DNA of 64,000 bases from Micrasema longulum (taxonomy: Eukaryota > Arthropoda > Insecta > Trichoptera > Brachycentridae), in assembly GCA_022494885.1 (NCBI GenBank), contig JAGVSM010000491.1, positions 103,206-167,205 of the forward strand, written 5' to 3'. Of this stretch, positions 56,901 to 64,000 are shown in pieces. The notes below the pieces were generated by a model. It was not told where the DNA came from. It searched no databases and saw only the letters and a list, made by a program, of their open reading frames with translations. Within the stretch, counting starts at the first letter, position 1. Each line of letters starts with the position of its first letter. The position numbers were made by a program, and so were the translations under genes.

Positions 56901-59900
56901 AAGTTATGGTTAATTGAGCGGGATTCGGACAAGGATGCTTGAAGAGAGGATAAGGAGGGGAAGAGAGATGTACATATTTATTATTATAATGTCTACCAAG
57001 TTACATAATGCATTTTTAGTGTTTATTGTGTAGTTTATTTTTATATCATGAAATATTCAATCAATAAAATATCAATTTCTAGGTGGTGGTTCACATGATG
57101 CCAGATCTTCCCAACGTAGATCTCGAGAGAGATATAGAACAATTTGTCGAGTTTTTTGAGAACCCTGCATTTCGTGCCGATGGACTGAAAATTTACCCGA
57201 CGCTGGTGATTAGAGGCACCGGATTGTACGAGCTGTGGAAAACTGGCAAATACAAGAGCTATCCCCCGTCCACACTGGTAGATCTAGTGGCTAAAATATT
57301 GGCTTTAGTGCCTCCCTGGACCAGAGTCTACAGGTGAATTTTATTAATATACATCAAGTATACTTCCCATGTAAGACTGTGTAATAAAGAATACATTTCT
57401 GTGTGTGAAATTGAATCAGAATCCTGAACAAGTATATTCCGACTCGATGGCTATTCTTGCATGTTCGCCTTCCATGATTTAGGTCCCAGGTTTGATGCCT
57501 GGTAGAAGATAGCTTACAACTGGTAATATATTAATAAAACGTTTTTTGACATTGAAATATCTATTTTAAACAAGTATTGATTAAGATAAAAATATTGCTT
57601 ACCAGTGAAAGGTTATACCATCGCTTTTTCTGTCTTTTCCAGATCGATTTGTGCAATATCTTTTATTTATTTATTTAACTTTTTGTACATAATGTTATTT
57701 GTACATTGGCGAGCTTATTGCCAAATGGCAATTTTTTCCAATCAACCAATAAAATAATAGTTTTATTTTTATAATTCAAGTTACAGAACATATTCAATAG
57801 AAAATAAAGATTAAAAAGCTAAAGATATATACTAATATAAATAAACATATCAAAACTATTACTCAATGGGAAAAAGGAAAGGGGAGGTAAAAGAAAAGGA
57901 GGAAAAATAAGGAAAGAGAAAGGAGATGTTTCTTCAGACGTGATTTAAACAGAGATAATGTAGTAACATATTTGATGGTGGATGGGAGATGATTCCACAT
58001 CTTAGCTTACATATAAGCATTTTAGTAATTGCGAGGAGAAAAGTAGCCGAGGAATGGTCCAAACAGACTAAAGTCTGTTCTATCAAACATATGCCAACTG
58101 GCTACAGGTTGAGGGAACATATTTTGAACGCTGGACGAGTGTATTCTGACTCGATGGCTATTTTTGCATGTTCGCCTTCCATGATTTAGGTCCCAGGTTT
58201 AATGCCTGGCGTAGTCAAAGTGAAATATTTGCGTAAAAGGTGGTTTTGCATTGAAATACTTAATTATTTCTGGTTTGGTTTGCAGATCAATGATGATGTC
58301 ACACTTGTGATGTCGTTATTCTTTGTACCAAATTGCAAAGCTGATGAAAAAAATCTTAATTTGACTCAAAGTTTTTACTTTTTAGTAGCACTTTTCAGTA
58401 AAACAATTTATTTTGCTATCACATGCCAAGGATTTATTCAAATAACCTAATCAGACTGAGAAATTCAGATCGAAAAAATTACAATGGTAGGTAGGTAGGT
58501 AGGTAGGTACATAAAATAATTAAATGACTAATCAGTTAAAAAGGTTAACACATCTTGATAGAAGACAAAACAACAAAAAACAACTTTCGAACTTTTCAAC
58601 TTCTTAGTCTTGCATTACTATACCTGATCTTGTATGAAGTTATAAGCTGCGGGGTCAGCAAATAAAAGCTTATAATGGAATAAATCATCGAAATCATAAA
58701 ATCACAAAAATCTGACTTTTTGAATACGTTGTCACTATTGTGAACAGGGACAGAGCCTGCATTGATAAGAAGAATAATTATATAAATTATTTAATGAGTT
58801 GGTTTAATGTCGATTGTTAATAGACGCATATACTTTTCCAATAAAAGTTATTCTGTTGTATTACAGGGTACAGAGAGATATACCAATGCCACTCGTTAGT
58901 TCTGGAGTGGAGCACGGCAACCTGCGGGAACTGGCTCTGGCTCGGATGAAGGACTTTGGTACAGACTGCCGAGATGTTCGCACGAGGGAAGTCGGCATTC
59001 AGGAGATACACAACAAAGTCAGGCCGTATGAGGTCAGTAGTACTAAATCAATAAGCAGGTATTGTTATTGTAACTAGTCTTAGTTTCAAAGTATTGCAGG
59101 GTAAAAATTTACACAAATATTTAGTCATCTTACTGGGAATTAAACCATGATGCTTGATAGAAAAATTCAACCAATGAAGTGAACTAATCCACACTAAATT
59201 GACTTTTTCAGAATTTTTGCCTAAGCTATCCATCAAGTTTAAAACACCAGGGCTCTTATTACAATGGGAAGTTAACATTATTTATCTTCAATTTTATCTA
59301 CAGAGTAAAATTAAGTTTTCTGTATGAAAAATAGAATACGCGTACATTTTTTTTTCTAAACATGTTTAATTACAGGTTACCGACGATAATACTTTAAATT
59401 TTCATACAAATATGTATATGCATTTCATACATAAATTTCGATTTTACTTTATAGACAGTCGAATATAACTTTTATAACTTCCTATTATAATCAGGGCCCA
59501 GGGCTATGGGGATGATAACAAACTCTATCTTTTACAGTTAGTATCGAAATGATATAGCTAAATTTTCTACTATCTTTATCTACTTCGGTATTATGATGTC
59601 GGCTCTGCCGGCATGTCGTTACATGTTTTTAGGAAAATGTATAAAAATTAAATGGTAATATTTATTTTTCATAGTGGCAACATTTCTTGTGATTTCTTAT
59701 GATGATTTCGAAGTGATGCCATTGCACCTTACGGCGCATGCGCTGTGACTACCTCGAATGTTCAAATCCAGAACACTAGATGGTGCTGTCATAACTGTCA
59801 AACTTTACTCCTCGCTTAATGTCAAATTATAATTGACTTATTTCTCTTTCACATTAAAAGGCTATTGAGATAAAAAGTAGCCACCTCGAAACAATTTAAA

Positions 59901-62900
59901 TTTTAAATCGTTAGCAAAAAAAGCAAAAAGTGCTCGCTTGAACATAATTTATGTCAATTCCAGTGCTGTAGCGTACAAATGCCCTCGATAGCTATTGATG
60001 TACTTACCTCAAAACTCTGAAATACAGGGTCGTGAGTATATCTTCATAATCGCTCGGCCGAATTCTTACCTTCATCTATACCAGTGCTTCCCAAAGTGGT
60101 CCTTACGGACCCCTTGGGGTCCCTGGGATCATTCAGGGGGTCCGAGGAAAATTTAAATTGATTTGGGGGTACCTGAACAATTGAGAAGGTCCGCGCAAGG
60201 TTTAAAATAACAATCCTCCCTGGTTCTTTCCACACACAAAACTGTATTCTTCGTTCCGATTGAACATGGGAACTATGAATAAATCATTAATAAAATCCTC
60301 ATTGTGTAATATAATATTACACATTACTTTATTGATTATGGATTAAAGACAGTTTTTTTATAATAAACAAACTATTAATGAAAATGTCACAAAAGTGATA
60401 AAGCTGGTTGTCCAAAATTTATGGATTAAAGTGTCTCGCTAAATAATTTTTGAAAATGTCATGCTTTTGTAGGTGGAATTAATAAGACGTGACTACGTTG
60501 CCAACGGTGGCTGGGAGACTTTCTTGGCATACGAGGACCCCGAGCAGGACATTCTGGTAGGACTCCTGAGGCTCAGGAAGTGTTCAGAGGAAACTTACAG
60601 ACCAGAACTAAAACCCGGACCCAACTCTGAATTTAAGCAGTGCAGTATTGTTAGGGAACTCCATGTTTATGGCAGCGTTGTACCTGTGAGTATTTCCACA
60701 TTATTTATTTATAACATTGTTGTATCGTGACTAATTTATCAGCTAGTTTTACTAGCTAACATTTAAAGCAGAAAGTAAATCTCAATAATTAGTAGCACTA
60801 CTGAAGATAGTGTGCGTTGCAACATAAAGACACTGAAATACCGCCAGATACATAGATAGGAAATAGTAAAATGCATGTAATCTTGCGAATAGCATGGACT
60901 CATTCTGACATTTCAGCTACTGTTGCTGGAGCAGAAATGTTGGAACAAGTCAACCCACACAGGATCAATAAAAAAAGACTACGCATATTAATAACAATGG
61001 CCGTGAACATTTACACCTCTATTGTTGACAGCGTCTTTACAAACACACGATGTTCATTGTTTTTTTAAAAATTATTATTTCAGGTAAATGCCCGTGATCC
61101 CACCAAATTCCAGCACCAGGGGTTCGGCATGTTGCTGATGGAGGAAGCTGAGAGGATTGCTCGGGAAGAACATGGCTCACAAAAGATGGTTGTCATATCC
61201 GGAGTGGGGACCCGGAATTATTACGCCAAGATTGGCTACCATCTCGAAGGGCCATATATGGTCAAGATGCTGATATGAGAGTCTCCTATTGTTGATAAAT
61301 ATATTTATTAAGAAAAATGTGTTTTATTTTCGCCATGGATATTTGTAATTGTATTATTTTCAGGAAATATGTAAATTCATTTAATATTATTTATTATTAA
61401 CCCAAGAAGAACCTGAATGCACTGTGGTGTTTTTTTCTAATACATACGTAATATATCTGTGGCTTGGATCTATAAGAGCCAAAGTCGTAAATCGCAATAA
61501 TGCAGGAGAGTAATTTTTCAGCCATTTTGTGATGTTATAATAAATTGTTTAACATGTTTGATAGTAAATATTAATAAAAAACATTATCATGTATGTATGT
61601 GTATATAAGATAGCTTAATATATATTTTTTTCAATTGACATTGACCCTCATAATGTTGGTTAAAAAAAAACTGACATTCACTCCATAGATCCAAACCACA
61701 GATATATTGAATTTGTAAAAATATTATTTAAAATATTTTTGTTCAATTCCAGATTAACTTCTTATTAAAATTAATATTTGAAGCACTAACTCCATGTTAA
61801 ACAATATAGCTACATATGTATTTAGTATGTGTAAGTTCTCTAAAATAAATTAAATATGCTGACCTGTTTCAGAATATGACTGCCTTTGTCAAGGTTTTTA
61901 AAAATAAATTAACAAAAATATTTTAAATCTTACAATCCTTAACTACATCATCCGCTAACATGTCTTCAATATTTTACATCCTGGCTACAAACTCTCAGAA
62001 AAGGAATATAGAAACTGGAACTTGAGCTACTTTAGGGAATTAATTCCAACTTGTCTTAGTTTTTCTACTACATATTTATTATTTCTTAAACGAACAGTCA
62101 TGTTCTGAAAGTGGTCAGAATATCAATTTTGATATATTATGTGATACGACATAGTGATTTTACGCAAACTAAGAACATAGTCATATTATTTAACTTTTTA
62201 TTATTTAGATGTTGGTATGTGTTGCATCTCTAGTTTTGGGCAACTGCTTTTAGTTTGCGGATAAAAATTGTATATGCAGTTGAATCTGTATGTAATGAAA
62301 ACATTAAATCCTTTCCTTATTGTACCTGTACATGGCAATACTTGCAACAACTAGCTCAGTGTGACAAGTATAAAAGTCATACACTAAATCATTTTGCTTA
62401 ACAATAGCCATATCTGACTAATTTACGATTATCGAATTTCCCACAGACCTGATCCTCCCCTTGTCCTCGATCCTACAGAAATATACCACAGGCATATCGG
62501 CCTTCTTCCTAACTACATGGGTCACATTCCTGGTGTCAAGTACAGGTAAATAAACCAATTGAATTCGTGTCAATGTAGAAATATATACATACCTACATTA
62601 TTTTCAATCACAGGCATGAAGGTTAACATGGAATTTCTAGTGAGTCAAAGTTCATGGATATAATTGTTTTCTGGTCTTGTCACTGTGTCATATAGTTTTA
62701 ACACCTGTGTATGACTTGCATGTATAGTTTTTTGTGTCATCTGTACCATTTTGATATAAAAAATGTATTTTTACGCACGGAAAAATTAGAGCATTTTGTA
62801 CGGAGAAGTTTCTTGTAAATGTATGAAAAAATTATTTTCACTATTTCTTCCGAATCAACCAATGATAAGAAAGTTGCACTAGATTTCCGGTTTACAGTCA

Positions 62901-63758
62901 GTCGACTGAAGAATCGGCAGAACTCATCCAGAAGATGGGGAAGAGAACTTGAGACTTCACATTGCGCTGATAATACGATACATAAAAATTTAAAAATATA
63001 TATTTTGGCTTTGTTTAATAGTCTTAACTTGGAACTTCTTCATTTTGAAATCTCCACCCGTGACGTCACTAGTTATCGGTGAGTTGGCTTTCCAGAAACC
63101 GGAAATCTATCCAATTGATTAGCGAGAACTTGTGATGTAGTTCATTTTTATTATTTTTTCATACATTTTTGAGAAACTACAATACAATTAAATGCTCTAA
63201 TTTTTACCACACGTAAGAAAACATTTTTATATCCAATTTCCTGTAGCACTGAACTTCCTCATTGGAGTATATTTCTCTTTTAATCTTTTTATTTGTTATG
63301 GCCACCATTGAAGAGAATGCTATTTCCTCATTGGAATATATTTTTCTTTTAATCTTTTCATTTGTTATGGCCACCATTGAAGAGAATGCTATTGAAGAGA
63401 ATGCTATTTATGAGAAGATGTGGCGAATGCCACTAATAATACTTTCAAAGCTTATATTATTATTTTCTCTTCGTCCAAGACATAAGTATTATACGAAACA
63501 AATTTTATTTCAAGCGCGCCCGCTCCAACATTGACCTTATTTTCGTGATAAATATGGTCTCGATTTTATGATTTATAAGTAGAAAGTTAAAAAAGAAACG
63601 ATATCAATATTATAAATTCTAATGACGAAGTCTATTTTGACAATGACCAAAAAATATATTAATATTTTATGTTTTTAACAACTTGCAGGCAAGGAAGAAC
63701 ATTTGGAAGTGACACAAAGGATGCTAAGCGCTGGTTCAGGGGCAATTTCTTAACATAG
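47959..63758 (+). CDS. CIMIP2: CIMIP2/FAM166-family ciliary microtubule inner protein (5' end uncertain)
   Basis: Exons read: 47959-48097, 48375-48471, 48558-48724, 48813-48969, 49052-49181, 62447-62545, 63689-63758 (stop TAG 63756-63758), about 285 codons. All junctions are GT-AG and phase-consistent. Acceptors are mostly good; the one at 48374 (TTTAAAG) is weak. Family blocks, in order: [40 protein letters not shown], and the C-terminal [20 protein letters not shown] followed by [10 protein letters not shown]. These align with FAM166/CIMIP2 (DUF2475), proteins bound inside axonemal doublet microtubules. The length fits (human FAM166B is about 275 aa). Intron 49182-62446 contains the whole ELP3 gene on the same strand. 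The C-terminal block lies only beyond ELP3, so the gene cannot end before it without losing family-conserved sequence. Expected expression is in ciliated cells or sperm. Confidence 0.85.
49250..49960 (-). mobile_element. LINE fragment between CIMIP2 exon and ELP3
   Basis: The minus strand gives a decayed ORF2 C-terminus in shifting frames ([50 protein letters not shown]). It is followed by a 3' UTR with TACACTTACTC/ACACAAATACACATAAACAC repeats and an AAATAAATAAATAAAT tail (plus strand 49225-49245). It occupies most of the space upstream of ELP3, leaving about 130 bp for the ELP3 proximal promoter. Confidence 0.65.
49961..50092 (+). promoter_or_regulatory. ELP3 proximal promoter / 5' UTR region
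   Basis: The only unique DNA between the LINE fragment and the ELP3 start codon. Start context is TACAAAAATGACG. CTATAAACC at about 49968 could serve as a weak TATA box. The transcription start was not determined. Confidence 0.3.
50093..61278 (+). CDS. ELP3: Elongator complex protein 3 (tRNA carboxymethyluridine synthase/KAT)
   Basis: Seven exons: 50093-50655, 53252-53416, 54273-54387, 57083-57333, 58867-59032, 60473-60685, 61084-61278. They total 1668 nt and encode 555 aa; human ELP3 is 547. ELP3 is the catalytic subunit of Elongator and starts the cm5 modification of wobble uridine in tRNA, using S-adenosylmethionine and acetyl-CoA. The radical-SAM cluster cysteines are C100, C110 and C113 ([16 protein letters not shown]9CX2C), followed by [31 protein letters not shown] and [19 protein letters not shown] lie in the SAM barrel. 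The C-terminal GNAT domain has [14 protein letters not shown] and [13 protein letters not shown] (about 501-513), then [14 protein letters not shown]. Near residue 475 there is a short insertion ([10 protein letters not shown]) relative to human. The start is fixed by alignment to the family N-terminus. No stop, frameshift or missing key residue is visible. The gene lies inside a CIMIP2 intron. Confidence 0.97.
51400..51720 (-). mobile_element. LINE ORF2 C-terminal zinc-finger fragment in ELP3 intron 1
   Basis: The minus strand, open from 51689 to 51438, reads [20 protein letters not shown] and then [19 protein letters not shown]. This is the C-x-C...H-x4-C ending typical of Jockey/I-type ORF2 proteins. 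The A-rich DNA 50760-51400 upstream on the plus strand is probably its 3' UTR. Confidence 0.7.
52058..52348 (+). repeat. Unclassified repeat, uninterrupted copy (ELP3 intron 1)
   Basis: AGATAGCTTACAACTGGTAA, AGTATTGATTAAGATAAAAA, AATGGTCCCAACAGACTAAA and AACATATGCCAACTGGCTGC all recur at 57507-58132. This copy lacks the 336-bp insertion seen there. No coding capacity. Confidence 0.8.
52349..53251. other. ELP3 intron 1, 3' part
   Basis: A/T-rich DNA with three near-identical ~60-bp blocks (AGAAAAATT.T.CTAAGCAT(C/T)AATAGAACATAAT at about 52855-52985). Nothing else recognised. Confidence 0.45.
53495..53660 (+). mobile_element. SINE-related fragment in ELP3 intron 2
   Basis: The block with AACTGTTCTGTATATGCAATTG, then CAGAACCCTC and TTTGACTCGATCGCTACTCA in short pieces, matches the companion block found at 25710, 57380 and, weakly, 16257. 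Head and tail are lost. Confidence 0.35.
54440..55290 (-). mobile_element. LINE fragment in ELP3 intron 3
   Basis: The minus strand, open 55178-54693, reads [57 protein letters not shown] and [19 protein letters not shown], the post-RT part of a Jockey/CR1-type ORF2. It extends upstream to about 55290 in another frame. A GTGT-rich 3' UTR (54535-54590) resembles that of the LINE at 49250. 5'-truncated. Confidence 0.8.
56392..56572 (-). mobile_element. SINE with intact Pol III A and B boxes (family D)
   Basis: The minus strand starts GGCCTCCGTGGTGTAGTGG (A box TGGTGTAGTGG), has CGCTTGACTCACAGACGG in the anticodon region and GGTTCGATTCCC as a perfect B box. A ~100-bp unrelated body follows (GCCTGGGTGTTCTG; GGGCCTCCTAGCCTGTTG) and an A-rich AAAATAAAATTAAAT tail. 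The tRNA-like part lacks a paired acceptor stem, so it is a SINE, in ELP3 intron 3. It is the best-preserved Pol III unit in the window. Confidence 0.7.
57424..57502 (+). repeat. Direct repeat flanking the intron-4 insertion, left
   Basis: Shares CGACTCGATGGCTATTCTTG, ATGTTCGCCTTCCATGATTT and AGGTCCCAGGTTTGATGCCT with 58130-58208. Confidence 0.7.
57507..58132 (+). repeat. Unclassified repeat, interrupted copy (ELP3 intron 4)
   Basis: Same repeat as 52058-52348, split by a LINE end at 57663-57998. Flanked on both sides by a ~80-bp direct repeat. Confidence 0.8.
57663..57998 (-). mobile_element. 5'-truncated LINE insertion, 336 bp, with 5-bp TSD
   Basis: ATCTT flanks it on both sides (57658-57662 and 57999-58003), and the uninterrupted copy at 52058 shows the empty site. 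The minus strand reads a LINE ORF2 end ([28 protein letters not shown]). A 3' UTR follows with the ATTGCCA/TGGCAAT hairpin (GGCAATAAGCTCGCC) and a (TAAA)n tail. Confidence 0.85.
58130..58208 (+). repeat. Direct repeat flanking the intron-4 insertion, right
   Basis: Counterpart of 57424-57502, continuing into GCGTAGTCAAAGTGAAATAT, a SINE-like continuation also seen at 45730. Confidence 0.7.
58486..58509. repeat. (GTAG)n microsatellite
   Basis: Six uninterrupted GTAG units in ELP3 intron 4. Confidence 0.9.
59247..59506. mobile_element. MITE, copy 2 (ELP3 intron 5)
   Basis: Ends GGGCTCTTATTACAATGGGA and the inverted TCCTATTATAATCAGGGCCC. The interior shares TATCTTCAATTTTATCTACA and TAAAATT.AGTTTTCTGTATG with the copy at 35369-35592. 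Confidence 0.65.
59725..59810. promoter_or_regulatory. NRF1-type palindrome and CTCF-like core in ELP3 intron 5
   Basis: A perfect GCGCATGCGC (59734-59743), the NRF1/Ewg consensus core, lies ~40 bp before ACTAGATGGTGCTGTCA, which resembles the insect CTCF core (AGATGGCGCT) with one change. No exon starts here. It may be an internal promoter or insulator, or be carried by a repeat. Confidence 0.3.
60081..60215 (+). mobile_element. hAT element 5' end fragment (ELP3 intron 5)
   Basis: CAGTGCTTCCCAAAGTGG opens the segment, a standard hAT-type terminus. GACCCCTTGGGGTCCC hairpin sequence and GGGGGTCCGAGGAAAATTT follow, typical of the subterminal part of such elements. The other terminus and target duplication were not found. 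Confidence 0.6.
61279..62446. other. ELP3 3' flank within the CIMIP2 intron
   Basis: Contains the ELP3 3' UTR and cleavage region (GATAAATATATTTATTAAG directly after the stop, ATAATAAATTG at about 61538). The rest is AT-rich. A weak Penelope-terminus-like scrap (CTTTGTCAAGGTTTTT) is near 61885. No exon. Confidence 0.4.
62750..63260. mobile_element. Palindromic inverted-repeat element, ~0.5 kb
   Basis: The left half carries AAAAATTAGAGCATTTTGTA, GAATCAACCAATGATAAGAA and AGATTTCCGGTTTACAG. The right half carries the complements: CAGAAACCGGAAATCTATCC, CATACATTTTTGAGAAACTA and AATGCTCTAATTTTTACCAC. Halves or pieces occur at 12130-12400, 28725-29040, 40090-40390 and 46025-46300. No ORF of note. 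It lies in the last CIMIP2 intron. A foldback/MITE family of unknown class. Confidence 0.7.
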
Positions 63759-64000
63759 GAAGAAAAATTAACAGTGTAAATAGTACGAAAAGGAAACTTC
63801 CATCCAATTTTTACTTTACACCTTCTCTCATGTGATGAATGCACAAATTTAATTATTTGGTAATTTATTTAAATTTTATAATCATAAATTATTTCGTTAC
63901 TGACAATATCCCACAAGAATGGAATCAAACCGCATATGTAGTCTGGAGGGAAGACACGTGCTTAGTCAGTTTATTTATGAATTTGAGTTAAATATGCCAA
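63759..64000. other. Downstream of CIMIP2 stop
   Basis: Probable 3' UTR and flank. No canonical AATAAA was seen within the first 100 bases after the stop, and the window ends before anything else is recognisable. Confidence 0.35.

Noticed and set aside
50093..61278. ELP3 as a horizontally acquired bacterial or archaeal gene
   Set aside because: Seven exons and close similarity to animal ELP3 throughout show that it is a host gene.

Overview
This window is eukaryotic nuclear DNA. It is strongly AT-rich, its genes are split by GT-AG introns, and it is packed with non-LTR retrotransposons, tRNA-headed SINEs, a Penelope-like element, Helitrons, hAT and other inverted-repeat elements. The protein-coding content and TE mix point to an arthropod, most likely an insect. 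I cannot name the order from sequence alone.

Three host loci can be supported. (1) A six-exon gene on the minus strand (4795-9769) has an intact spliced frame of 270 codons plus stop. It encodes a Ser/Asn-rich N-terminus followed by coiled-coil-like segments. I do not recognise the family. A 747-bp hAT element sits seven bases inside its last intron, and a Helitron and a SINE sit in its first intron. (2) ELP3, the catalytic subunit of Elongator, lies on the plus strand (50093-61278) in seven exons encoding 555 aa. It is complete, with radical-SAM cysteines and a GNAT domain. (3) A CIMIP2/FAM166-family ciliary microtubule inner protein gene lies on the plus strand (47959-63758; first exon uncertain). 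Its exons lie on both sides of ELP3 and join in phase. ELP3 therefore appears to be a complete gene nested, on the same strand, inside a 13.3-kb intron of the ciliary gene.

Layout: 1-4.8 kb holds a small MITE, a frameshifted THAP-like first exon behind a CpG-rich promoter-like block, and an LTR-like segment. 4.8-9.8 kb is the minus-strand gene with its TE insertions. 9.9-23.3 kb is AT-rich intergenic DNA with SINEs, LINE 3' ends, a partial LTR, a 630-bp inverted-repeat element and one GC-rich regulatory-looking block at 21.6 kb. 23.4-35.1 kb holds a degenerate LINE, an inverted-repeat element with hammerhead-like motifs, Helitron and SINE relics, a Penelope GIY-YIG relic, and a nearly full-length Jockey-like LINE on the minus strand. 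35-47 kb is mostly AT-rich with MITEs, a 0.3-kb tandem duplication and a young 5'-truncated copy of the same LINE. 48-64 kb is the nested CIMIP2/ELP3 locus, whose introns hold many LINE and SINE fragments.

There is no operon logic here. ELP3 (tRNA wobble uridine modification) and CIMIP2 (axonemal doublet lumen) are related by position only. Everything was read by eye: exon boundaries rest on splice consensus, phase and protein-family similarity, and TE classes rest on terminal structure and motifs.
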